From positions 310,001-374,000 of the forward strand of contig NZ_NEHO01000005.1 of assembly GCF_002113375.1 (NCBI RefSeq): DNA of 64,000 nt, given 5' to 3'. The notes below the pieces were generated by a model. It did not search any database. It worked only from the letters and a program-made list of their open reading frames with translations, and was not told the DNA's origin. Origin of the DNA: Pseudomonas sp. R37(2017). Its GTDB lineage: Bacteria > Pseudomonadota > Gammaproteobacteria > Pseudomonadales > Pseudomonadaceae. Within the stretch, counting starts at the first letter, position 1; every line of letters begins with the position of its first letter. Positions 45,271 through 53,423 of the stretch are shown one piece after another. Made by a program: the position numbers and the translations under genes.

Positions 45271-46887
45271 CTAGAACCGGGCGACGCCAAAACTGTTGGC
45301 TTGCAATGGCCGCACTTCGGCCTCGTGACTGATATCCAGCAGATAACCCAGCAAGGTCCGGGTATCCCGTGGGTCGATCAAACCGTCGTCCCACAGGTTG
45401 GCACTGCCGTACAGCGCCGTGGACTGGCTGTCGAGCTTCTGCGCGGTCACCTGCTCCAGCATGTCGAGCATTTTCGGGTCGGGCACCAGGCCGTCCTTGG
45501 CCTGCTTGGCCTCGGTGACGATGCGCAGCACTTTGCCCGCTTGCGCGCCGCCCATGACGGCGGTGCGGCTGTTGGGCCAGGCGAAGATGAAACGCGGATC
45601 GAGGCCGCGCCCGCACATCGCATAGTTGCCCGCGCCGTAAGAGCCACCGACGACGATGGTCAGCTTCGGCACCCGGGCGTTGGCCACCGCTTGAATCATC
45701 TTTGCGCCGTGCTTGATCACGCCTTGTTGTTCCGATTCGGTGCCGACCATGAACCCGGTGGTGTTGTGGAAAAACAGCAGCGGCGTCTGGCTCTGATCGC
45801 ACAGCTGGATGAACTGGGCAGCCTTGCTCGCGCCTTTAGGGGTGATCGGGCCGTTGTTGCCGATAAAGCCACAGGCGCGGCCCTGGATTTTCAGATGGCC
45901 GCACACGGTCTGCTGATCAAACTCACCCTTGAACTCGAGGAAGTTCGAAGCGTCGGCAATCCGGGCAATGATCTCGCGTACGTCGTAGGGTTTTTTCGGG
46001 TCATCCGGGATCAGGCCCAGCAGTTCGTCGATGGGGTAGAGCGGTTCTTCCCAGCGACGTTCGGGCAGTGGGGGCAGTTGTTCGTTCCACGGCAGCAAAG
46101 CGACAATCTCGCGCACCTGACGCACGCCGTCGGCGTCGTTTTCAGCCAGGTATTCGGCGGTGCCGGCGGTTTGTGCGTGCATCTCGGCGCCGCCCAGTTC
46201 TTCATCGGTGGCGACTTCGCCGGTGGCGGCCTTGAGCAGTGGCGGACCGGCGAGAAACAGCTTGGCTTTGCCGCGCACCACCACCACGTAATCCGACAGC
46301 CCCGGCTGATAGGCACCGCCCGCCGTCGCCGAGCCGTGCACCACGGTGATCTGCGGCAAGCCCATGGCCGACATCCGCGCCTGATTGGCAAAGCTGCGCG
46401 CGCCTTCGACGAAAATCTCCGCCGCATAATTGAGGTTGGCGCCGCCGCTTTCGGCCAGGGTGATCACCGGCAGTTTGTTTTCCATGGCGATCTGTTGCAG
46501 GCGCAGGGACTTTTTCAAGCCGCTGGGGGAGATGGTCCCGCCCTTGATTGCACTGTTATTGGCGACCACCAGCACACGCACGCCGGACACATAGCCGATA
46601 CCAGCGATCAAGCCACCACCGGCGGAGCTGCCGTCCTTGTCATCGTGCAACTTGTAGCCGGCCAGGCTGGCCAGTTCAAGAAACGGCGCACCGGGGTCCA
46701 GCAGCAGATCGAGGCGCTCGCGGGGCAGTAACTGGCCGCGTTTTTCGAACCTGGGTTTGGCTTCGGCAGCCTTGTTCAGCAAGTTCTGTTCGAGCACGCG
46801 GACTTGCTCGATGGCGTTGAGCATCGCCGCGCGGTTCTGGGTGAACTGCTCGCTGTGGGGATCGAGTTGCGACTGAATCACCGGCAT
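45271..46887 (-). CDS. atuC: Geranyl-CoA carboxylase, carboxyltransferase beta subunit
   Basis: A 538-residue carboxyltransferase: RGQLLPRERLDLLLDPGAPFLELAS, GGTISPSGLKKSLRLQQIAMENKLPVITLAESGGANL, GSATAGGAYQPGLSDYVVVV, and TIVVGGSYGAGNYAMCGRGLDPRFIFAWPNSRTAVMGG. AtuC and AtuF form the heteromeric biotin enzyme. The residue that separates geranyl- from methylcrotonyl-CoA carboxylases (a Gly in AtuC-type pockets, from memory) should be checked by alignment. Confidence 0.93.
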   Translation of the reverse strand: MPVIQSQLDPHSEQFTQNRAAMLNAIEQVRVLEQNLLNKAAEAKPRFEKRGQLLPRERLDLLLDPGAPFLELASLAGYKLHDDKDGSSAGGGLIAGIGYVSGVRVLVVANNSAIKGGTISPSGLKKSLRLQQIAMENKLPVITLAESGGANLNYAAEIFVEGARSFANQARMSAMGLPQITVVHGSATAGGAYQPGLSDYVVVVRGKAKLFLAGPPLLKAATGEVATDEELGGAEMHAQTAGTAEYLAENDADGVRQVREIVALLPWNEQLPPLPERRWEEPLYPIDELLGLIPDDPKKPYDVREIIARIADASNFLEFKGEFDQQTVCGHLKIQGRACGFIGNNGPITPKGASKAAQFIQLCDQSQTPLLFFHNTTGFMVGTESEQQGVIKHGAKMIQAVANARVPKLTIVVGGSYGAGNYAMCGRGLDPRFIFAWPNSRTAVMGGAQAGKVLRIVTEAKQAKDGLVPDPKMLDMLEQVTAQKLDSQSTALYGSANLWDDGLIDPRDTRTLLGYLLDISHEAEVRPLQANSFGVARF

Positions 46888-46890
46888 GGG

Positions 46891-47760
46891 TTATTCCTTG
46901 TCCTTCAATACGTCTGGTATGTAGGCGCGATGGAAACCGTTGTACGACTCGCTGTTGGTCGCCTTGTGGATCGGCCAGGCGCGGCCGCCGAGGCTGGCGG
47001 CGCCGTCGATGCGCAGGGTGCTGCCGCTGACGAACGCCGCTGCCGGGCTGAGCAGGAACACAATCGCCGCGCTGACTTCCGATTCGGTGCCGATGCGCTT
47101 GAGCGGCACGTGTTCACGCAGGGTCGGGATCACGGCCTTGAAGGCGCCTTCATAGGTGTCCATGCCGCTGGAGGCAATCCAGCCCGGCGCCACGGCGTTG
47201 ACCCGCACCCCGGCATGACCCCATTCGTACGCGGCGGTCTTGGTCAGGTTGTCCATGCCCGAACGTGCCGCGCCGGAGTGACCCATGCCGGGCATACCGC
47301 CCCACATGTCGGCGAGCATGTTGACGATGGCGCCGCCGTGCTTGCTCATGGACTGGTTGAACACTTCCCGGGCCATCAGGAAACCGCCCACCAGATTGGT
47401 GCGCATCACGGTTTCGAAACCCTTCTGGTTGATCGAGGCCAAGGGCGACGGGTATTGCCCCCCCGCATTGTTGACCAGGCCGTGAATGAGGCCATGTTTG
47501 CGGATCAGTTCGCTGACCAGATGTTCCACCGCTTCTTCCTCGCGGATGTCGCAAACCGCCCAATCGGCCTTGCCGCCGTCGTCGGTGATCTCCGCCGCAA
47601 CGGTTTTCAGCTTGTCGGCCTTGCGCCCGACCAGCAGCACGTGGGCGCCAAGGGCCGCCAGTTCGTGGGCGGTGCAGCGGCCGATGCCACTGCCGCCACC
47701 GGTGACGATGATGTTTTGGCCGGCAAACAAATCGGCTTTGAAAATCGAATCGTAGGCCAT
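46891..47760 (-). CDS. atuB: Short-chain dehydrogenase of the atu pathway
   Basis: A 289-residue SDR: NAD(P)-binding IIVTGGGSGIGRCTAHELAA, AVCDIREEEAVEHL, GLVNNAGGQYPSPL, and a catalytic region AARSGMDNLTKTAAYEWGHAGVRVNAVAPGWI. The usual YxxxK is replaced by SGMDNLTKTAA, so the catalytic Tyr appears to be absent and Met stands in that place, as also seen in 2,4-dienoyl-CoA reductase-like SDRs. Probably an early terpenoid oxidation or reduction step. Three bp before atuC. Confidence 0.88.
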   Translation of the reverse strand: MAYDSIFKADLFAGQNIIVTGGGSGIGRCTAHELAALGAHVLLVGRKADKLKTVAAEITDDGGKADWAVCDIREEEAVEHLVSELIRKHGLIHGLVNNAGGQYPSPLASINQKGFETVMRTNLVGGFLMAREVFNQSMSKHGGAIVNMLADMWGGMPGMGHSGAARSGMDNLTKTAAYEWGHAGVRVNAVAPGWIASSGMDTYEGAFKAVIPTLREHVPLKRIGTESEVSAAIVFLLSPAAAFVSGSTLRIDGAASLGGRAWPIHKATNSESYNGFHRAYIPDVLKDKE

Positions 47761-47772
47761 GGCGGCAATCCT

Positions 47773-49575
47773 CTAGTTGAACTGGTCGGCGATGCGCTGC
47801 GGCACCGGAATCTGGATTTCCAGCAGTTGCTGGGCGAAGGCTTTGCCTTGCGGATCGATGCGCAGGCTGGCGACACCGCCACCGCCGAGGGCGTTTTCCA
47901 GCAGGAAATTCAGGCTATGGCTGGCGGGCAAGTACCAGCGCTCGACTCGCCCGTGGATGGGATCGAGGACGTGGTCCATCCAGTCGACGATCACTTCCGG
48001 GGTCAAGGCTTCGGCGATCCATGGCAGAAATTCCGGGTCGCGGGCCATGACGCCGATGTTGCTGTGGTTGCCCTTGTCGCCGGATCGGGCCACCGCCAGT
48101 TTGACCAGTGCCACGCTGGCGTCGGCCAGGCCCGTCGGTTTCGGTGGGGCGAGCGGGACTGGCAGGTCCAGCGGGTCGAGCACATCGAGGGCGGGCAGGG
48201 CACAACGGTGGCGCAAGCCCATGCAATCAATGTCCAGCGTGCAGGCGGTTTTGTCGATCAGGAACGAGAACAGCCGGATCAGCGGGTACACCGTCGGCCG
48301 GCCCCCGACAATGCCGGTCAACCCCGGCGCCATGCCGGTGGCGGCCTGGGCTATTTCCCGGGAAAACACGATCAGCGCACGCTTGTCCGGATGGCGCACC
48401 GCGAGTTTGATCACCACTTCGCGGCTGTCCTGGCGCTGGCCGTGAGGGCCGTAAGTGGCCTCGCTGCCCAGCAACTCGATACTCACGTCGCTGTACGGCG
48501 CCCAACCGCGCTGGCGGAACATTTCCGAGGTCTTGTTGATGATCGCGTCGCTGACCCGCCGCGCCTTGTCGACGGCATCGATACCGGCCATCAGGCAACT
48601 GGCGGTGCAGCGAAAGCCATCGAGGAAGGTGGCGCTGACCTTGTACTGAGCGGTCGGCGGCAGGCCTTTGGCGCCGTGCACCCGCACCGCGTTCTTGCCT
48701 TGTTGCAGCAGTTTGACCTGAGTGAAATCGCACACCACGTCCGGCAGCAGGTACGCCCGCGGGTCACCGATTTCATACAGCATCTGTTCGCCCACTGTCA
48801 GTGGTGTGATCAGTCCGCCGGTTCCTGCGGGTTTGCTGACGATGAACTGGCTGTCGGCGCTGACTTCGACGATGGGAAATCCGATGTGTTCGTAGTCGGG
48901 GACGTCGCGCCAGTCAGTGAAGTTGCCGCCGGTGCACTGGGCGCCGCATTCGATGATGTGCCCGGCCAATGCCGCCTGGGCGAGCTTGTCGTAGTCGTGC
49001 CACGACCAGCCGAACTCATGCACCAGCGCGGCGCTGACCACCGCACTGTCGACCACTCGCCCGGTGATCACGATGTCCGCGCCCAGGCGCAAGGCTTCGA
49101 CGATGCCGGGTGCGCCGAGGTAGGCATTGGTCGAGACGCACATCGATGGCAGGGGCGCGCCGCTGAACATTTCATGAATGCCCAGGTTGCCCAGCTGTTT
49201 GAATTGCGGCTGCAGGTCATCACCCAGCAGCACGGCGATCTTCAGCGCCACCCCGGCCTTGTCGCAGGCCGCTTGCAGGGCGGCGGCGCACGCTTGGGGA
49301 TTGACCCCGCCGGCATTGCTGATGACCCGGATGTCGTGTTGCGCGAGCTGCGGCAGCAAGGGTGCGAGCACTTCGATGAAGTCGCCCGCATAGCCGGCCT
49401 GGGGATCTTTCATTCGTGCGCCGGCCATGATCGACAGGGTGATCTCGGCCAGGTAATCGAAGACCAGATAGTCCAGATGCCCGTGTTCCACCAGTTGCGC
49501 GGCAGCGGTCGAGGTATCGCCCCAGAAGGCGCTGGCGCATCCGATGCGAATTGTTTTTGGCGCAGTCCGTTCCAT
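47773..49575 (-). CDS. atuA: Acyclic terpene utilization protein AtuA (DUF1446)
   Basis: A 600-residue DUF1446 protein, the first gene of the operon. Recognisable blocks: [73 protein letters not shown], and [21 protein letters not shown] near 490-510. AtuA is required for growth on citronellol in P. aeruginosa but its reaction is not established. The ATG at 49575 follows TTGGAGGTGGTT; the frame's extra 13 upstream codons cross an operator and are unlikely to be translated. Confidence 0.93.
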   Translation of the reverse strand: MERTAPKTIRIGCASAFWGDTSTAAAQLVEHGHLDYLVFDYLAEITLSIMAGARMKDPQAGYAGDFIEVLAPLLPQLAQHDIRVISNAGGVNPQACAAALQAACDKAGVALKIAVLLGDDLQPQFKQLGNLGIHEMFSGAPLPSMCVSTNAYLGAPGIVEALRLGADIVITGRVVDSAVVSAALVHEFGWSWHDYDKLAQAALAGHIIECGAQCTGGNFTDWRDVPDYEHIGFPIVEVSADSQFIVSKPAGTGGLITPLTVGEQMLYEIGDPRAYLLPDVVCDFTQVKLLQQGKNAVRVHGAKGLPPTAQYKVSATFLDGFRCTASCLMAGIDAVDKARRVSDAIINKTSEMFRQRGWAPYSDVSIELLGSEATYGPHGQRQDSREVVIKLAVRHPDKRALIVFSREIAQAATGMAPGLTGIVGGRPTVYPLIRLFSFLIDKTACTLDIDCMGLRHRCALPALDVLDPLDLPVPLAPPKPTGLADASVALVKLAVARSGDKGNHSNIGVMARDPEFLPWIAEALTPEVIVDWMDHVLDPIHGRVERWYLPASHSLNFLLENALGGGGVASLRIDPQGKAFAQQLLEIQIPVPQRIADQFN

Positions 49576-49605
49576 AACCACCTCCAACCGAAGTGCATCG
49601 ACATT

Positions 49606-49666
49606 ACCAAGCAAGCGCTTGGTTTGTAAATGGCTTGATTATCTTCTTCCCAAGCGCTTGCTTGGT
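49606..49666. promoter_or_regulatory. Twin AtuR operators between atuA and atuR
   Basis: ACCAAGCAAGCGCTTGG (49606-49622) and its exact reverse complement CCAAGCGCTTGCTTGGT (49650-49666) face each other with 27 bp between. Each is itself a partial palindrome (CCAAGC-GCTTGG core). A GATAAT -10-like hexamer for atuA lies between them on the minus strand (49638-49643). AtuR of P. aeruginosa is reported to bind inverted repeats in the same intergenic region, so these are the expected sites. Confidence 0.8.
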
Positions 49667-49753
49667 TCCATCCATGAGCTTAAATTGCCCGCGCAACCCC
49701 ACTGTTTTCGGGGGGATCGGCGTTACTGATTGATCGACTGTAGGAGAGAACGG

Positions 49754-50380
49754 GTGGACGAGCAAAAAGCCCTGAGGGTCATGCGCGAATTGGTGGACGA
49801 CGGCCAATTGACCGACCCGGACAGCGCCCGGGGCAAACTGCTGCAAGTGGCGGCTCACCTGTTCCGCAATAAAGGCTATGAGCGCACGACCGTGCGTGAC
49901 CTGGCCGGCGCCGTGGGCATTCAGTCCGGGAGTATTTTCCATCACTTCAAAAGCAAGGACGAAATCCTGCGCGCCGTGATGGAAGAAACCATCCGCTACA
50001 ACACCGCGTTGATGCGTGCGGCCATTGCCGAGGCGGGCAATGTGCGCGAACGGGTGCTGGCGCTGATCCGCTGTGAATTGCAGTCGATCATGGGTGGCAG
50101 CGGCGAGGCCATGGCGGTGCTGGTCTACGAATGGCGCTCGCTGTCCGACGACGGCCAGGCCAGGGTCCTGGCGCTGCGCGATATCTATGAGGACATCTGG
50201 CTGCAAGTGTTGGGCGAGGCCAAGACCGCCGGGTTTATCCGCGGTGATGTGTTCATTACCCGACGCTTCCTGACCGGCGCATTGTCCTGGACCACCACAT
50301 GGTTTCGCGCCGACGGCAGTATGAGCCTTGATCAGTTGGCCGAAGAAGCGTTGATTCTGGTACTGGAAAACCGGCAATAA
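49754..50380 (+). CDS. atuR: TetR-family repressor of the atu operon
   Basis: A 208-residue TetR regulator: N-terminal helix-turn-helix LQVAAHLFRNKGYERTTVRDLAGAVGIQSGSIFHHFKSKDEILRAV, then a ligand-binding domain. It is divergent from atuA with the two operator copies in between. The starter is GTG at 49754 with TAGGAGA 7 bases upstream. The inducer in P. aeruginosa is thought to be a terpenoid-CoA; that is from literature memory. Confidence 0.92.
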   Translation: MDEQKALRVMRELVDDGQLTDPDSARGKLLQVAAHLFRNKGYERTTVRDLAGAVGIQSGSIFHHFKSKDEILRAVMEETIRYNTALMRAAIAEAGNVRERVLALIRCELQSIMGGSGEAMAVLVYEWRSLSDDGQARVLALRDIYEDIWLQVLGEAKTAGFIRGDVFITRRFLTGALSWTTTWFRADGSMSLDQLAEEALILVLENRQ

Positions 50381-50473
50381 GCTTGTATTGGCCAGCATTA
50401 AACTGGCTAACTGGGCAAAAGCGCCTAGCTTGAAGGCATTGATGCCGTTTTATCGGGGAGTGGGGTTGTTTTG

Positions 50474-51292
50474 ATGGGTTCGTCAATTCGGACAGCCTCG
50501 CGGCTTTTGCTGGCGATGCTTGCAGTGTCAGTAATGATGCCCGCCCAGGCTGCGCAACTGGTGCGCATTGGTGCCGCGCACTTTCCGCCCTACACCGTGC
50601 GTCCGGAATCCGGGGCCGATACCGGCTTGCTGCCGCAACTGGTCGAGGCCCTGAACGCATCGCAAAGCGACTACCAGTTTGTCCTGGTGCCCACGTCCAT
50701 TCCCCGGCGCTTCGGTGACTTCAAGCAGGGCCGGATCGACATGGCCATCTTTGAAAATCCTGCCTGGGGTTGGCAAGAAATCCCCCACACGGCCGTCGAC
50801 ATGGGGCTGGAAGACGCCGAAATTTTTGTCGCGCAACGCTTGCCCGACCGGCACCAGGACTATTTTGCCGACCTGAACGGCAAGCGCCTGGCACTGTTCA
50901 GCGGCTATCACTATGAGTTCGCCAACTTCAACGCCGAGCCCAAGTACCTGGCGACAAAATACAATGCCACCCTGACCTATTCCCATGACAGCAATCTGTT
51001 GATGGTGATGCGCGATCGGGCCGACATTGCACTGGTCACGCGCTCTTACCTCAATGACTACTTTTTGCGCAATCCGGATGTCGCCAAAGAGTTGTTGGCG
51101 TCTGATCGCATCGATCAGATCTATCACCATTACGCCATCCTGCGCCCGACGGCCCCTATCAGCGGCGAGGCATTCGGCAGGTTGCTGCAAGGCTTGCGGG
51201 ACAACGGCCAGATGCTGAAGATCTTCGATCCGTACAAGATTGCGCTTGTGCCGGTCCCGCACAGCGATTCGGCGCCACAGGTCGCCAATTGA
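50474..51292 (+). CDS. Periplasmic solute-binding-type protein
   Basis: A 272-residue protein with a signal peptide (RLLLAMLAVSVMMPAQA, cleavage near residue 28) and an SBP_bac_3-like fold (VRIGAAHFPPYTVRPESGADTGLLPQLVEALNAS, GRIDMAIFENPAWGWQ, DRADIALVTRSYLNDY). No permease or ATPase gene is adjacent, so its transport partner is elsewhere or it acts as a sensor or scavenger. It is downstream of atuR in the same direction but 93 bp away, and no PvdS box is seen ahead of it. Confidence 0.82.
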   Translation: MGSSIRTASRLLLAMLAVSVMMPAQAAQLVRIGAAHFPPYTVRPESGADTGLLPQLVEALNASQSDYQFVLVPTSIPRRFGDFKQGRIDMAIFENPAWGWQEIPHTAVDMGLEDAEIFVAQRLPDRHQDYFADLNGKRLALFSGYHYEFANFNAEPKYLATKYNATLTYSHDSNLLMVMRDRADIALVTRSYLNDYFLRNPDVAKELLASDRIDQIYHHYAILRPTAPISGEAFGRLLQGLRDNGQMLKIFDPYKIALVPVPHSDSAPQVAN

Positions 51293-51303
51293 CGGTCTTT
51301 GCC

Positions 51304-51327
51304 TAAATTTCCCGCCGTGGCTCACGT
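51304..51327 (+). promoter_or_regulatory. PvdS (iron-starvation) box of the acetyltransferase gene
   Basis: TAAAT (51304-51308), 16 bases, CGT (51325-51327), in the context CCTAAATTTCCCGC. This is the textbook PvdS -35/-10 arrangement and lies 41 bp upstream of the acetyltransferase ATG, placing that gene in the pyoverdine regulon. Confidence 0.85.
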
Positions 51328-51367
51328 CACCTCGATGAACTGTCGACGATTATCGTGAGCCTGATCC

Positions 51368-52381
51368 ATGTCCAATCTGAATGACCTGACGGCCCTGTGC
51401 CTGCCCAATGGCAGTCGTCTTGCCGCTGATGAAACCGAATGCCGCCTGAGCCTCTGCCTGGAAGGGCAACCGCTGCTCACCCTGCGGCTGGTTCGTGGCC
51501 CCGAGTTGTCCGTGCACCTGCAAGAGCGATTCAACTGCTCCGACGGACTGGCGTTGTGGGCGGCCTGTTACTGGCTGTTCGCCCGCGACCCGGACTGCCA
51601 GCGCCTGCTCTGGCAATTGCAGGACGTGCCGACCGAAGCCGTGCTCAGCGGCCTGCTGGTCCCGACTTCCGTCAGCGGCCGGTATCACTGTGAGCGCACC
51701 TTGTTCTGGCAGTTGCCGCAGCCGTGGCTGGGGCACTTCCTGACCGGCAGTTATCCGCAGCAAATGGTCATCTCCGACGGCAAGCGTCATCCGTTGCGAC
51801 CGGTCAAACCCCGCGGTGAAGTATATCGACGCTTCGATGCACGGCTGGGGGCCTGGGTTTCTTTGCGCACGCTGGAAATCGAGCAAGACCTGGCGCGTTT
51901 CCATCGCTGGCAGAACAGCCCGCGTGTCGCCAGTTTCTGGCAGGAGGAGGGTAGCCTCGAACAGCACCGGGAGTACCTGGGCAAACTCGAGGCCGACCCG
52001 CACACCCTGACGCTGATTGGCTGTTTCGACGATCAACCGTTCGCCTACTTCGAAGCCTACTGGGCCAGGGAAGATCGCATCGCACCCTTCTATGACGTCG
52101 GCGATTACGACCGTGGCATCCACATGCTGGTGGGCGAGGAAAACCATCGCGGTCCGCACAAGGTGGCAAGCTGGTTATCGGCGCTGGTGCATTATCTGTT
52201 TCTCGATGATCCGCGCACGCAGCGCGTGGTTGCCGAGCCTCGGGCCGATAACGCGAAGATGATCGGGTACATGCAGAGCCAAGGCTTTCACTGCGAGAAA
52301 GAGTTCGACTTTCCGCACAAGCGCGCGGCCTTGATGGTGTTGGGGCGGGAGCGGTTTTTTGATCGGTGCGGACTGGCCTGA
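51368..52381 (+). CDS. Siderophore-type GNAT acetyltransferase (IucB/MbtK-like), pyoverdine-linked
   Basis: A 337-residue protein. The C-terminal half (about 170-337) is the IucB/MbtK/RhbD-like GNAT: CFDDQPFAYFEAYWAREDRI, then DYDRGIHMLVGEENHRGPHK, then VVAEPRADNAKMIGYMQSQGF. The N-terminal half is the usual poorly conserved region of this family. Such enzymes acylate hydroxamate precursors; in P. aeruginosa type II strains PvdYII acetylates N5-hydroxyornithine. A PvdS box directly upstream and pvdS/pvdL downstream support a role in making a pyoverdine side-chain residue. The exact substrate is inference. Confidence 0.85.
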   Translation: MSNLNDLTALCLPNGSRLAADETECRLSLCLEGQPLLTLRLVRGPELSVHLQERFNCSDGLALWAACYWLFARDPDCQRLLWQLQDVPTEAVLSGLLVPTSVSGRYHCERTLFWQLPQPWLGHFLTGSYPQQMVISDGKRHPLRPVKPRGEVYRRFDARLGAWVSLRTLEIEQDLARFHRWQNSPRVASFWQEEGSLEQHREYLGKLEADPHTLTLIGCFDDQPFAYFEAYWAREDRIAPFYDVGDYDRGIHMLVGEENHRGPHKVASWLSALVHYLFLDDPRTQRVVAEPRADNAKMIGYMQSQGFHCEKEFDFPHKRAALMVLGRERFFDRCGLA

Positions 52382-52413
52382 GGCTGAAGATCTTTGGCGG
52401 TCTTGAGCGCTCA

Positions 52414-52476
52414 TCGCGAGCATGCTCGCTCCTACAGAGTGTGCGTTGAACCTGTAGGAGCGAGCATGCTCGCGAT
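52414..52476. repeat. REPIN (GTAGGAGCGAGC family) with 24-bp perfect arms
   Basis: Arms 52414-52437 and 52453-52476 are exact inverses around a 15-bp loop, between the convergent acetyltransferase and pvdS genes. The short loop differs from the 54-bp conserved spacer of the elements at 39.2 and 53.3 kb. Confidence 0.88.
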
Positions 52477-52499
52477 GGTCACGCCGCAGATCTCGGATC

Positions 52500-53048
52500 C
52501 TATTGGCGAGCAGCCATATCCCCACGCTTGCCCGACACCTTGCGGCAGTGCACCAGCGCATCCCGGATCATGAAGTTCACCAGGGTCGGCGAGACACCGA
52601 GCTCTTTGGCGATGTCTTTTTGCGGTACGCCGTGCAGGCGATACATCTCGAAGGCGTAGCGGGTGCGACTGGGCAACTCGGTCAACGCGTCGGCGATGTG
52701 CTCCAGCGTCGAGAAATTGATATGCGAGGTTTCCGGTGACGCACCCTGGATCACCACATTCAGCCCTTCCTCTTCAGGGCCGGAATACTTCTGCTCCAGC
52801 GCCTGCTTGCGGTAGTGGTCGATGGCCAGGTTGCGCACGATCTGGAACAGGTAGCTGAGCTGAGCCTTGATCGAACTGGTGATGGGCGGGGCCGATTGCA
52901 ACCGGAAAAATGCGTCCTGCACAACATCTTCGGCACGTGAACGGCAGCCGGTAATCCGGGCTGCGATCTTCACCAGAATCAGTCGATTGTCGACGAATAC
53001 CTGAAGTAGCGGTGTATCGCACCTGCTTGTGGACACTGGTTCCATCAT
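52500..53048 (-). CDS. pvdS: Extracytoplasmic-function sigma factor PvdS
   Basis: A 182-residue ECF sigma factor nearly identical in its core to P. aeruginosa PvdS as I recall it: RCDTPLLQVFVDNRLILVKI, ARITGCRSRAEDVVQDAFFR, YLFQIVRNLAIDHYRKQALE and the region 4 helix-turn-helix VPQKDIAKELGVSPTLVNFM. It directs RNA polymerase to pyoverdine promoters under iron starvation. The ATG at 53048 has AGGTGA about 5 bases upstream; ATG at 53045 and GTG at 53057 are alternatives. A Fur-like box lies about 90 bp upstream. Confidence 0.96.
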   Translation of the reverse strand: MMEPVSTSRCDTPLLQVFVDNRLILVKIAARITGCRSRAEDVVQDAFFRLQSAPPITSSIKAQLSYLFQIVRNLAIDHYRKQALEQKYSGPEEEGLNVVIQGASPETSHINFSTLEHIADALTELPSRTRYAFEMYRLHGVPQKDIAKELGVSPTLVNFMIRDALVHCRKVSGKRGDMAARQ

Positions 53049-53136
53049 GGAAATCACCTGGCTGCCAAAAGGTTAGTGGGACGGGGGATAAACCGGGGGG
53101 CCGTCCTGCACAATCGAGCGACAAATTAGGCTTAAT

Positions 53137-53155
53137 GATAATGATTGTCAAATGA
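53137..53155 (-). promoter_or_regulatory. Fur-like box upstream of pvdS
   Basis: Read on the pvdS strand the last 13 bases, GACAATCATTATC, match the Fur consensus half GATAATCATTATC at 12 of 13; the full 19-mer matches at about 13. It is 89 bp before the pvdS ATG, as expected for iron repression of pvdS. The 375-bp gap 53049-53423 otherwise holds the pvdL promoter and a REPIN, no gene. Confidence 0.7.
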
Positions 53156-53235
53156 GAAAAATAACCAGTGCGCTGCAAAAGTGCGGAGTGAGAACTGCGA
53201 CACGCTGACGCACTTCAGCCCGCCTGGTGCTCGTC

Positions 53236-53259
53236 TAATTATTTCAGGACGTCATCCGT
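53236..53259 (+). promoter_or_regulatory. PvdS (iron-starvation) box of pvdL
   Basis: TAATT (53236-53240), 16 bases, CGT (53257-53259), in the context GTCTAATT. It differs from the consensus TAAAT-N16-CGT at one base and lies 164 bp upstream of the pvdL ATG, with a REPIN in the leader between. Confidence 0.7.
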
Positions 53260-53296
53260 TCTGATTGGTAATTGGCACAGCGCAATCCCCACAACC

Positions 53297-53396
53297 CTGT
53301 AGGAGCGAGCCCGATCGCGATGGTCGTCAACGATGACGATGGGCGCCTGACACCCCCGCAGCGTTCTCCAGATGTTCGCGAGCAGGCTCGCTCCTA
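53297..53396. repeat. REPIN in the pvdL leader
   Basis: Inverted units CTGTAGGAGCGAGC (left) and GCTCGCTCCTAC (right) enclose a spacer sharing GGTCGTCAACGATGACG and CCTGACACCCC with the element at 39.2 kb. The arms are less perfect than in the others. It ends 27 bp before the pvdL ATG and would be transcribed from the PvdS promoter. Confidence 0.82.
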
Positions 53397-53423
53397 CCAA
53401 GCCGAAACCAGGCAGGAAACCTC

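Noticed and set aside
46804..49629. 941-codon plus-strand open frame opposite atuA-atuB
   Set aside because: It is antisense to two clear enzyme genes. Long antisense frames are common in GC-rich Pseudomonas coding DNA, and the translation shows no domain and runs rich in His, Gln, Ala and Gly.
50391..50407. Terminator hairpin after atuR (GCCAG/CTGGC)
   Set aside because: Five base pairs and no T run; too weak to call.
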